Assembly (NCBI GenBank): GCA_905221605.1
Contig: CAJNDS010000833.1
Coordinates: 2,501 to 62,178, forward strand
DNA: 59,678 nt
Direction: 5' to 3'
Origin: Symbiodinium natans
Taxonomy: Eukaryota > Sar > Dinophyceae > Suessiales > Symbiodiniaceae
The notes below the pieces were generated by a model that was not told where the DNA came from, ran no database searches, and saw only the letters and a list, made by a program, of their open reading frames with translations. The stretch's first letter is position 1; every line of letters begins with the position of its first letter. Shown here piece after piece: positions 10,680 through 20,899 of the stretch. Made by a program: the position numbers and the translations under genes.

Positions 10680-12762
10680 TTTCTTGGAGAAGGAGGTTAA
10701 ATAGTTTAAATAGTTTAGATAGTTTAGATAGTTTAGATAGTTTAGATAGTTCAGGAAGCCCCTGAACTATCTAAACTATCTAACCTCGATTTTGGGAGAA
10801 AAGGAGGTTAGATAGTTTAGATAGTTTAGATAGTTTAAATAGTTTAGACGAGCCCCTAAACTATCTAAACTATCCAACCTCGATTTTGGGAGAAACAGAG
10901 GTTAGATAGTTTAGATAGTTTAGATAGTTTAGATAGTTTAGATAGTTTAGATAGTTTAGATAGTTTAGAAAGTTTCAAACCTCCTGGGGGCCTCCCCGGA
11001 AAGAGGTTAGATAGTTTAGATAGTTTAGATAGTTCAGGAAGCCCCTGAACTATCTAAACTATCTAACCTCTTTCCGGGGAGGCCCCCAGGAGGTTTGAAA
11101 CTTTCTAAACTATCTAAACTATCTAACCGTAATCTAACCTCGATTTTGGGAGAAAAGGAGGTTAGATAGTTTAGATAGTTTAGATAGTTTAGATAGTTTA
11201 GACGAGCCCCTAAACTATCTAAACTATCTAACCTCGATTTTGGGAGAAAAGGAGGTTAGATAGTTTAGATAGTTTAGACGAGCCCCTAAACTATCTAAAC
11301 TATCTAACCTCGATTTTGGGAGAAAAGGAGGTTAGATAGTTTAGATAGTTTAGATAGTGTAGATAGTTTAGATAGTTTAGATGAGCCCCAAAACTATCTA
11401 AACTATCTAACCTCGATTTTGGGAGAAACAGAGGTTAGATAGTTTAGATAGTTTAGATAGTTTAGATAGTTTAGATAGTTTAGATAGTTTAGATAGTTTA
11501 GATAGTTTAGAAAGTTTCAATTCCCTCTGGGTCGTCCCCAGCCAGAGGTTAGATAGTCTAGATAGTTTAGATAGTTCAGGAAGCCCCTGAACTATCTAAA
11601 CTATCTAAACTATCTAACCTCTTTCCGGGGAGGCCCCCAGGAGGTTTGAAACTTTCTAAACTATCTAAACTATCTAAACTATCTAACCTCGATTTTGGGA
11701 GAAAAGGAGGTTAGATAGTTTAGATAGTTTAGATAGTTTAGATAGTTTAAATAGTTTAGACGAGCCCCTAAACTATCTAAACTATCTAACCTCGATTTTG
11801 GGAGAAACAGAGGTTAGATAGTTTAGATAGTTTAGATAGTTTAGATAGTTTAGATAGTTTAGACGAGCCCCTAAACTATCTAAACTATCTAACCTCGATT
11901 TTGGGAGAAACGGAGGTTAGATAGTTTAGATAGTTTAGATAGTTTAGATAGTTTAGAAAGTTTCAAACCTCCTGGGGGCCTCCCCGGAAAGAGGTTAGAT
12001 AGTTTAGATAGTTCAGGGGCTTCCTGAACTATCTAAACTATCTAAACTATCTAACCTCTTTCCGGGGAGGCCCCCAGGAGGTTTGAAACTTTCTAAACTA
12101 TCTAAACTATCTAAACTATCTAACCTCGATTTTTGGAGAAAAGGAGGTTAGATAGTTTAGATAGTTTAGATAGTTTAGACGAGCCCCTAAACTATCTAAA
12201 CATTCTAACCTCGATTTTGGGAGAAACAGAGGTTAGATAGTTTCGATAGTTTAGATAGTTTAGATAGTTTAGAAAGTTTCAATTCCCTCTGGGTCGTCCC
12301 CAGCCAGAGGTTAGATAGTTTAGATAGTTTAGATAGTTCAGGGGCTTCCTGAACTATCTAAACTATCTAAACTATCTAACCTCTTTCCGGGGAGGCCCCC
12401 AGGAGGTTTGAAACTTTCTAAACTATCTAAACTATCTAAACGATCTAACCTCCATTTTGGGAGAAAAGGAGGTTAGATAGTTTAGATAGTTTAGATAGTT
12501 TAGATAGTTTAGATAGTTTAGATAGTTTAGATAGTTTAGATAGTTTAGACGAGCCTCTAAACTATCTAAACTATCTAACCTCGGTTTTGGGAAAAAAGGA
12601 GGTTAGATAGTTTAGACAGTTTAGATAGTTTAGATAGTTGAGACGAGCCCCTAAACCATCTAAACTATCTAACCTCCTTTTTTCCCAAAATAGAGGTTAG
12701 ATAGTTTAGATAGTTTAGAAAGTTTTAATTCGCTCTGGGTCGCCCCCAGCCAGAGGTTAGAT
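10680..12762. repeat. 2.1-kb array of hairpins built from a 9-bp unit
   Basis: The 9-bp unit TTTAGATAG runs head to tail for several copies, meets a short loop and returns as its reverse complement, forming one hairpin after another. Two loop types occur: one containing ACGAGCCCCTAA and a near-palindromic TTCAGGAAGCCCCTGAA. Hairpins are separated by CCTCGATTTTGGGAGAAA-type spacers or by CCTCCTGGGGGCCTCCCC-type spacers. 10,968-11,105 is a single near-perfect palindrome of about 138 bp, and 11,955-12,097 is similar. No coding frame is supported. Confidence 0.95.
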
Positions 12763-12950
12763 AGTATTGGGGGGAGGCGCGGGCTCGTAATTTAGTATTG
12801 CGGGAGGCCCGGGCTCGTAATTTAGTATTGGGGGGAGGCGCGGGCTCGTAATTTAGTATTGGGGGGAGGTGCGGGCTCGTAATTTAGTATTGGGGGGAGG
12901 CCGGGCTCGTAATTTAGTATTGGGGGGAGGCCCGGGCTCCCCCGCCTTTT
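12763..12950 (+). repeat. 31-bp GC-rich tandem repeat
   Basis: About six head-to-tail copies of a unit of roughly 31 bp, readable as TATTGGGGGGAGGCGCGGGC followed by TCGTAATTTAG, with small losses in the G run. It abuts the hairpin array on the left and AT-rich sequence on the right. Non-coding. Confidence 0.9.
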
Positions 12951-13019
12951 CGGACTTAAATTATTTACATAATCTAAATGTGACGGGCAGGTTTCGGATT
13001 TATATTATTTAAATTATTC

Positions 13020-13255
13020 AATTCGGCCGGGAATTCAATAGTTCAAATAATTTACATAATTTACATAATTTACATAATCTAAATAGTTTAAATAATTTGA
13101 ATAATTTAAATCACTCAAATAATTTAAATAATTTAAATAATTTAAATAATTTAAATAATTTAAATAATTTATATAATTTAAATAATTTAAATAATTTAAA
13201 TAATTTAAATAATTTAAATAATTTAAATAATTTAAATAATTTAAATAATTTAAAT
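13020..13255 (+). repeat. 9-bp AT-rich tandem repeat (AATAATTTA)n
   Basis: More than twenty copies of a 9-bp unit, regular enough to give a translated LNN repeat in one frame and LFK in the reverse frame. These open frames are products of the repeat, not genes. The unit differs from the 9-bp unit of the hairpin array by two purine transitions (TTTAAATAA against TTTAGATAG). Confidence 0.95.
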
Positions 13256-13289
13256 CCGAAAGTGGGGGGGGATTCTGAGTTCACGTTTT

Positions 13290-15457
13290 CACCCAAAGCG
13301 CTAAATCGCAAGGCCTGGTCCCTAAGATTTTGGGTTCAAGTTTTCCTCCAAAGAGCCAAATCGCAAGCCCTGGTCCCTAAGATTTTCGGCTCAAGTTTTC
13401 CTCCAAACAGCCAAATCGCAAGCCTGGTCCCTAAGATTTTGGGTTCAAGTTTTCCTCCAAAGAGCCAAATCGCAAGCCCTGGTCCCTAAGATTTTGGGTT
13501 CAAGTTTTCCTCCAAAGAGCCAAATCGCAAGCCCTGGTCCCTAAGATTTTGGGTTCAAGTTTTCCTCCAAAGAGCCAAATCGCAAGCCCTGGTCCCTAAG
13601 ATGTTGGGTTCAAGTTTGCCTCCAAAGAGCCAAATCGCAAGCCCTGGTCCCTTAAGATTTTGGGTTCAATTTTTTCTCCAAAGAGCCAAATCGCAAGCCC
13701 TGGTCCCTAAGATTTTGGGTTCAAGTTTTCCTCCAAAGAGCCAAATCGCAAGCCCTGGTCCCTAAGATTTTGGGTTCAATTTTTCCTCCAAAGAGCCAAA
13801 TCGCAAGCCCTGGTCCCTAAGATTTTGGGTTCAAGTTTTTCTCCAAAGAGCCAAATCGCAAGCCCTGGTCCCTAAGATTTTGGGTTCAAGTTTTCCTCCA
13901 AAGAGCCAAATCGCAAGCCCTGGTCCCTAAGATTTTGGGTTCAAGTTTTCTCCAAAGAGCCAAATCGCAAGCCCTGGTCCCTAAGATTTTGGGTTCAAGT
14001 TTTCCTCCAAAGAGCCAAATCGCAAGCCCTGGTCCCTAAAATTTTCGGTCCAAGTTTTCCTCCAAAGAGCCAAATCGCAAGCCCTGGTCACTAAGATTTG
14101 GGGTTCAAGTTTTCCTCCAAAGAGCCAAATCGCAAGCCCTGGTCCCTAAGGTTTTGGGTTCAAGTTTTTCTCCAAAGAGCCAAATCGCAAGCCCTGGTCC
14201 CTTAAGATTTTGGGTTCAAGTCTTCCTCCAAAGAGCCAAATCGCAAGCCCTGGTCCCTAAGATTTTGGGTTCAAGTTTTTCTCCAAAGAGCCAAATCGCA
14301 AGCCCTGGTCCCTAAGATTTTGGGTTCAAGTTTTTCTCCAAAGAGCCAAATCGCAAGCCCTGGTCCCTAAGATTTTGGGTTCAAGTCTTCCTCCAAAGAG
14401 CCAAATCGCAAGCCCTGGTCCCTAAGATTTTGGGTTCAAGTTTTCCTCCAAAGAGCCAAATCGCAAGCCCTGGTCCCTAAGGTTTTGGGTTCAAGTTTTC
14501 CTCCAAAGAGCCAAATCGCAAGCCCTGGTCCCTAAGATTTTGGGTTCAAGTTTTCCTCCAAAGAGCCAAATCGCAAGCCCTGGTCCCCAAAATTTTGGGT
14601 TCAAGTTTTCCTCCAAAAAGCCAAATCGCAAGCCCTGGTCCCTAAGATTTTGGGTTCAAGTTTTCCTCCAAAGAGCCAAATCGCAAGCCCTGGCCCCTAA
14701 GATTTTGGGTTCAAGTTTTCCTCCAAAGAGCCAAATCGCAAGCCCTGGTCCCTAAGATTTTGGGTTCAATTTTTTCTCCAAAGAGCCAAATCGCAAGCCC
14801 TGGTCCCTAAGATTTTGGGTTCGAGTTTTCCTCCAAAGAGCCAAATCGCAAGCCCTGGTCCCTAAGATGTTGGGTTCAAGTTTGCCTCCAAAGAGCCAAA
14901 TCGCAAGCCCTGGTCCCTTAAGATTTTGGGTTCAAGTTTTCCTCCAAAGAGCCAAATCGCAAGCCCTGGTCCCTAAGATTTTGGGTTCAAGTCTTCCTCC
15001 AAAGAGCCAAATCGCAAGCCCTGGTCCCTAAGATTTTGGGTTCAAGTTTTCCTCCAAAGAGCCAAATCGCAAGCCCTGGTCCCTAAGATGTTGGGTTCAA
15101 GTTTGCCTCCAAAGAGCCAAATCGCAAGCCCTGGTCCCTAAGATTTTGGGTTCAATTTTTCCTCCAAAGAGCCAAATCGCAAGCCCTGGTCCCTAAGATT
15201 TTGGGTTCAAGTTTTCCTCCAAAGAGCCAAATCGCAAGCCCTGGTCCCTAAGATTTTCGGCTCAAGTTTTCCTCCAAAGAGCCAAATCGCAAGCCTGGTC
15301 CCTAAGATTTTGGGTTCAAGTTTTCCTCCAAAGAGCCAAATCGCAAGCCCTGGTCCCTAAGATTTTGGGTTCAAGTTTTCCTCCAAAGAGCCAAATCGCA
15401 AGCCCTGGTCCCTAAGATTTTGGGTTCAAGTTTTCCTCCAAAGAGCCAAATCGCAAC
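13290..15457 (+). repeat. 55-bp satellite array, about 39 copies
   Basis: Highly regular head-to-tail array. The unit contains CAAATCGCAAGCCCTGGTCC, then CTAAGATTTTGGGTTCAAG, then TTTTCCTCCAAAGAGC; successive TCGCAAG positions are 55 bp apart (for example 14,351 and 14,406). Copies differ by single bases or one-base length changes (recurring variants GATGTTGGG, GTTTTTCTC, GTCTTCCTC). Recurrence of the same variants in separated copies suggests spread by unequal exchange. 55 is not a multiple of three, so open frames of up to ~130 codons here cycle through three readings and are not genes. Confidence 0.97.
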
Positions 15458-16250
15458 CCTATCCCTGTCGCTATCTTTCTTTCTTTCGTTTTTTCTTTAG
15501 CTTTCTCTCTTTCCCTGTCCCTACCTGTATCTCTCACTCACTCATTCTCAGCCTCTCTATCTCACTCTATGCGCGATGGAAGCAGGCGTCCTTTTTACGT
15601 TCTCTGTGTTTTCAAGCAAAAAAAGACATCCCAAAAGAAAGCACTTAGGGGTATCCCTTTTGCTCGTTTGAAGACACAGAAAGCGATTAAAGAGACACCG
15701 TTTTGGATTGGCAGCAAACCCAGCTGATGCTCATGGTATCTCACTCTATACATAGGGGCGATGGAATGGGTGTCCTTTTTTCAATCGTTTTCTGCATCTT
15801 CAAGGGAGAAAAAGCGACACACCCCGAGAAGGAAAAGCACATATTTGCTAGAGAGGGGTGAAGAGCTCCTCTCTTTACTTATTCTTTACTTATTCTTTCC
15901 CTTTCCTCTCTTTCTATCTGTTCTTGTTCTTTTTCGCTTCAACAAGCAAAATAAGGGAAAGGAGATTTCCTGAAAAGGTGGGAGGACACCTATCTGTGAA
16001 GAGCAAGAATGGTTCTTTCTCATTCAAAAGGGACAGGGGAGAGATGCACCTTCTTTGCGCCTTGTTTGGTCCGTCCCTCTCCTTGCTTCCGGTCTCTTCT
16101 ATTCCTTAGAAAGAGAGGAAAGACGAAGACGAGTACCTTCTCTTTGCCATGGGCAAAACCCGAGGGGCGCCAGGCGGGCCAGGGGGGGGCCAGGGGGACA
16201 GGGTAGAAAGGCCCGAAACCACCTAAACTATCTAAACTATCTAACCTTGA
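15458..16250. other. Spacer between satellites with an internal duplication
   Basis: Pyrimidine-rich, then two diverged copies of about 180 bp: the stretch from 15,553 (TCTCACTCTATGCGCGATGG) is echoed from 15,738 (TCTCACTCTATACATAGG, then GCGATGGAATGGGTGTCC). A fragment of the 9-bp hairpin unit recurs at about 16,222-16,245. No gene is supported; open frames here have biased, unpatterned composition. Confidence 0.6.
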
Positions 16251-16254
16251 GTAT

Positions 16255-16890
16255 TTATGTGGGAGCTCAGTGTTCCAAAAACTTACAGCAAGGGGACACT
16301 GCTTGCGATTTGTCATTTTGGGAGCTCCGTTTTCAAAAGCTTTCGGGGGACACTGCTTGCGATTTGACATCTTGGGAGCTCCGTTTTCCAAAAGCTTAAG
16401 GGGCACACTGCTTGCGAATTGTCATTTTGGGCGCTCAGGTTTCCAAAAGCTTTAGGGGGGGCACTGCTTGCGATTCATCATTTTGGGAGCTCAGTTGTCC
16501 AAACACTTAAGGGGGACACTGCTTGCGATTTGTCATTTTGGAAGCTCTGTTTTCCAAAACTTCAGGGGGACACTGCTTGCGACTTGTCATTTTGGGAGCT
16601 CAGCTTACCAAAAAAAATGAGGGGGGACACAGCTTGCGATTTGTGGGAGCTCCGTTTCCAAAAACTGAAGGGGGACACTGCTTGCGATTTGTCATTTTGG
16701 GAGCTCAGTTTTCCGAACACTTAAGGGGGACACTGCTTGCGATTTGTCATTTTGGAAGTTCTGTTTTCCAAAACTTAAGGGGGCACTGCTTGCGATTTGT
16801 CATTTTGGGGGCTCCATTTTCCAAACACTTAAGGGGGACACTGCTTGCGATTTGTCATTTTGGGAGCTCAGTTTTCCAAAAACTTAAGGG
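16255..16890 (-). repeat. Second ~55-bp satellite, inverted relative of the first
   Basis: About twelve copies with spacing of 53-55 bp (CTTGCGATTT at 16,681 and 16,736, for example). Typical text is GGGGACACTGCTTGCGATTT, then GTCATTTTGGGAGCTC, then AGTTTTCCAAAAACTTAAG. Read on the - strand it gives CAAATCGCAAGC and then TCCCCTTAAGTTTTTGG, which aligns with CAAATCGCAAGC and TCCCTAAGATTTTGG of the 13.3-15.5-kb satellite. The - strand designation marks the orientation matching the first satellite. Confidence 0.85.
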
Positions 16891-16959
16891 CGACTTAAAT
16901 TCCAGCCCCCCCTTGCCCAAGGCCGCCCCCAGGAAGAACAAGAAGAAGAGACAAGAGCG

Positions 16960-16961
<2 letters not shown>

Positions 16962-17032
<71 letters not shown>
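16962..17032 (+). repeat. (GA)n microsatellite
   Basis: Uninterrupted GA dinucleotides over about 70 bp. Frames through it give RE, ER or SL repeats and are not coding. Confidence 0.97.
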
Positions 17033-17035
<3 letters not shown>

Positions 17036-17160
17036 GGACCGACAAAAGGTCGTCAGGTGCGGGGAGCTGCGGAGCGGCCAACACGGCCGCCGCGTGAGGG
17101 TAGTCCGAGCAACGCGGGACCGGGGCGCGCGCACGCGCGGGGGGTCACCCCCAAGCCCCC

Positions 17161-17225
<65 letters not shown>
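17161..17225 (+). repeat. (AAAG)n to (GA)n microsatellite
   Basis: A short AAAG run passes into GA dinucleotides. The long + strand frame that crosses it (17,057-17,950) is a low-complexity chance frame with no family features. Confidence 0.95.
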
Positions 17226-17228
<3 letters not shown>

Positions 17229-17229
17229 C

Positions 17230-18955
17230 CGAGAAGCGGGAGGAACTTGTGGTGAGATGGATTTGTGTCCTTACACAAACATTCAAAGAAGAGGAAGAAG
17301 AGAGGCGAGGGTGGATGAAGGTAGTGAGGTTGAATAGTGGCGCCTCTCAGAATTTGTTGTTTATTCTTTCCTTCTTTCTTTCTTCTTCCCAAAGGCAAGA
17401 AAGGGATGAGAGGAGAGTTACGACAATTGAGTTGTTCTTTGTCCTTCTCCTGTTCTCCGACCCCTTTCTCTCCTCGATAAGAAAAACGAAAAAAACACTT
17501 TTGTTCATTCCTTGGTGTATTCCTCTTGTTGTCTGTTCCTTCTCGCTGAATGAGTCTGTTGAAAGAACACGCACAAATGAACAGGGGAGCCGTTTTGTCC
17601 TATCTGAACAGAACTGTTGGAACTCAGGGGGGGTGGATTGCAGACAAACTGGAGGGAACAGGGGAACTCAGCCCTGGGAGGGGCCACTTTTTGCAACACA
17701 ACTGCCTGCTTCTCTCCTTTCTCGTCCATGTGACAAAATGGAGGGAACAAGGGAACTCAGGCCTGCGCTAGGGGGAGCCGAGACCCCCTTTGCAACGAGC
17801 AGCTGCCTGCTTTCCTTGTTTGTTTTTTTCTTTGTGCTTTCCTTCTTTCTTTTTTTGTCTTTCTTCTTTCTTTCGTTCTTTCTTTCGTTCTTTCTTTCGT
17901 TCTTTCTTTCGTTCTTTCTTTCGTTCTTTCTTTCGTTCTTCTTTCGTTGAGGTGTTTGTGGGGGGAGACCCTCACGCGCACGCGTGCAGCCCCAAATCCG
18001 ACTCCGCGAGACTGTTTGCAATTCTCTCCTCCATAAGAAAAGCAAAGAGCAGAGAAAAAGCGAGAAGAGATGAGAGCGAGGACGAAGGTAACGAGATGAT
18101 CTTGGGTTCTTGGACATTCATCTTGCTTTCCGGCAAGAACAGAGCCCGAGAAGAGAGATAAGAGAGCAAGATAAGAGAGCAGAGGAGAGGATGGATGAAG
18201 GCGGTGAGAATGAATCAGGGCGTCTCCCCATTAGTTTTTGGTTTATTTTCTTCCTCATTTCTTCTCCAACAGGCAAGAAAGGGAAGAGAGGAGAGATGAG
18301 GAGAGTGTGTAAATAGAAGAGTGACATATTTGCACGTTTACCTCTTCCTTGTTCTTCTCCTGTTATCCGACTCCTTTTTCTCCTGAAAGAACCGCAGGTT
18401 AGTCAAAGGTTTGTTGTTTTCCTCTTATCGTCTGTTCCTTTTCTCGCTGAATGGGAAGATCAAAAGCTCATGCTGGACAGGGGCACAGGGGAACCGTCTT
18501 CGTCCTTGTATATACCCCCTTCTTACTCCTTAAACGAAGGAACGGAAAAGTTGGAACGCAGGGGAGAGATTAAAGAAGGCAAAAGGACGGGAACAGGGGA
18601 AGTCATCCCTGCCCTAGGGGAGAGTAGGGCTACCGTCTGCAACAAACAAGTACTTGCTTCTCTCTCTTCCCGTCCATGCGCGTCGCTCATCTAATGTTAT
18701 GCATTCTCTCCTCCATAAGAAAAACAGGACGAGACAACAGCTAGAAGGGAGAGAGCAGAGAGAAGAGGGAGGATGAATGTGGTGAGATTGGTTTGTGTTC
18801 TTAAATCTTCATTCTGTAACAAGAGAACCGCATGGAGGATGAATGCAGTGAGACTGAGAAAGGGCGCTTATCTTTATCATTTGTTATTCCTTCCTTGTGT
18901 GTTTCTTGTACATTCTGCTCGTGGCTTCCTCTTTCTTTTTCTTGCTGTTATCTAG
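17230..18955. repeat. Diverged copies of the ~0.5-kb repeat family
   Basis: Contains pieces of the two repeat types better seen at 20.9-24.9 kb. Type A anchor GAACCGTCTTCGTCCTTGTA occurs at about 18,491 with TCGCTCATCTAATGTTATGC near 18,685; a more diverged copy is near 17,580. Type B anchor CAGCCCCAAATCCGACTCCG is at about 17,988. Open frames in the array are biased towards R, E, K and S and are not supported as genes. Confidence 0.8.
17860..17948 (+). repeat. 12-bp tandem repeat (GTTCTTTCTTTC)n
   Basis: About seven exact copies of a 12-bp pyrimidine unit, preceded by less regular T and CTTT runs from 17,820. On the reverse strand it translates as a repeated NERK, an artefact of the 12-bp period. 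Confidence 0.95.
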
Positions 18956-19465
18956 CTTGCTTCGCAAGCCCTGGACCCTAAAGTGTTGGGTTTTTCCTCC
19001 AAAGGGTCTGAGATAGTGGGTTCAACTTTTAATCCAAAGGGTCAAATCGCAAGCCCTAGCCCTAAGATTTTTCGATTGACCAAAGAGATAAATCGCAAGC
19101 CCTGGTCCCTAAGATTTTGGGTTCAATATTTGCTCCAAAGAGTCAAATCGCAAGCCCTGGTCCCTAAGATGTTGGGTTCAAATTTCCAAAGAGTCAAATC
19201 ATAAGCCCTGGTCTCTAAGATTTTTTGGGGTCAATATTTGCTCCAAAAAGTCAAATCGCAAGCCCTGGTCCCCAAGAGTTTTGGTCTCAGCTCTTCTCAA
19301 AGAGACGCAAGCCCTGGTCCCTAAGATGTTTGGTCTCAGTTCTCCTCCAAAGAGACAAATCGCAAGCCCTGGCCCCTAAGATTTCTGGTCTCAGTTCTAG
19401 AAACAAACTGCAGGCCCTGGTCCCTAGGACTTTGTGTCTAAGTTCCCCTCCAAAGAGACAAAGCA
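18956..19465 (+). repeat. Diverged outlying array of the first 55-bp satellite
   Basis: About nine degenerate copies in the same orientation as 13.3-15.5 kb, marked by CGCAAGCCCTGGTCCCTAAG, with substitutions and deletions rising towards the right end (GGTCTCAG replaces GGGTTCAAG). It lies about 3.5 kb from the main array, with the inverted second satellite and type A/B repeats between. Confidence 0.9.
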
Positions 19466-19808
19466 CAAAGCTTTGCTGCCTGAAGCAGCATTTGTTGCAA
19501 AGAGGGGCGGGGATCCTTGTGGGAAAGAGCTACGGTAGGTTTTAAGGCTTGTTGAGGATGTACACAGTCGCTACAGTTTCTCTTGGCTCAGTCTCGCAGA
19601 GCCCAAACGTAACGGCCGAAAGTTTCAGCACAAGGCGTGAGTCGCAGTCTTGATGGTCTTCGGATGTTGCATGTAACACAACGGCCCCTTTTTTAAGACG
19701 TCGCCTCACAATACAACACCCCAGCCATACCCTCGCTTTGCACTGCCTGTATTGTAGCTGTTCTCACTACTGTGACTTCTCTTTCTGGGCGTTAAGAAAC
19801 AATGCCGT

Positions 19809-20816
19809 ATGCGCAATGGACAACATGCAAGAGCTGTGGACTCCAGGGTGTACGTCGCGCTGAGGTCTGTGCAAGAAGTGTTCCCACGGGAAAGTTATAA
19901 ACGGCGCAAGACAGGGTGGCTGTTCTGGCGTGGGTGGAATGAAGAAACGTTCGGGCTCTTGCAATGGTCGTTTCCTGCCACAAATAAGCCGTCACAGGAC
20001 TTGGCGTGGCATTGGGCTGTGCATCGAAGACTTCGAATATCTTTTGCGCAAGCTACACTCTGGCAGAGAGCAGGGCCATCCAAGACCTTGGTTGGGAAAG
20101 GCATGCCTGCCACAAAGGTTCTACAGCATTCCGAAGCTGAATGAGATCCTTGAAGCCATGTCCACCACCCGCTTCTGTCACATCGACAGATTCAGAGACG
20201 CTGTTTCACTGGAGCTACAAGATGTGGTCAAACAAGCTCGTTCTGATTATTGGTCTGTCGCGATTTGTTTTGCCGTCAGACACATGCAAAGTCCCAGGGG
20301 AGTTGCAATGAAGTTGCTGAAAGCCTAAGACAAGAAGGAGTTCACGAACATCATCTTGAGCTCGCGGAGATCTAAAGCGTACAGACAAACAGGGATCACC
20401 ACTGTTAATCTGCCTGGGGTGCTTCGGTTTCCGAGTCCTTTTGTCGACGTGGTCAGTTTCAATCTTTTGATGCGTTGGAAGATGCCATTGCGAACTGCAT
20501 GACGAAATTCTGCGAGGGTACCAAAGATGAACACTTCTCTGCCAGGCAGGCGGCTTTGGACCTTTGCAACAAGCGTGGCGTTTGTGGTGGCTTGACCAAA
20601 CAGCGGAGACCATCGCACGTGCGACTCGGGCCGGGTGGCAAGATTGGGTTCTATCACGCTCACAGCGCGGACGGCTATACGAAGATGAAAATACCCCTGC
20701 GAGCACCTTTGCTTCGACAAACTGCGTACTGTGAGTACGGGAAGTTGGTTAAGCGAGTAAACTTCCCGAAGCTGAAGAAGTTTCATGCGTATGTGCCCGC
20801 GTCAGAAAGGCCTTAA
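19809..20816 (+). pseudogene. Unidentified protein-like stretch with frame breaks, inside the insertion
   Basis: This is the only part of the inserted block that looks like protein-coding DNA. Three frames hand over in sequence: one at about 19,809-20,030 (includes WHWAVH), a second at about 20,020-20,328 (includes LCIEDFEYLLRKLHSGRE and FCHIDRFRDAVSLELQDVV, ending at a stop), and a third at 20,475-20,816 (includes KFCEGTKDEHFSARQAALDL and YGKLVKRVNFPKLKKFHAY, ending at a stop). Composition is balanced, unlike the repeats around it. I recognise no family: no transposase DDE/D triad or reverse transcriptase motif stands out. It could be two or three exons, a decayed element gene, or a captured host fragment. 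Confidence 0.4.
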
Positions 20817-20899
20817 AGCCTTGAGGTTCGATGTTGGAGTTTGTGTGCAAAGTATACAGTAGCCCTTTGAGAGCAAGGGACCAGGGTGCGGTCAAGCAC

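Noticed and set aside
13097-13489. Asparagine/leucine-rich frame (LNN repeats)
   Set aside because: Artefact of the 9-bp AT repeat running into the 55-bp satellite.
13290-15457. CRISPR-like array
   Set aside because: Repeats are head to tail with no unique spacers; the genome context is eukaryotic.
17057-17950. 297-codon + strand open frame
   Set aside because: Crosses GA, CTTT and 12-bp repeats; composition is RE- and LS/F-rich with no domain, and related repeat copies do not conserve the frame.
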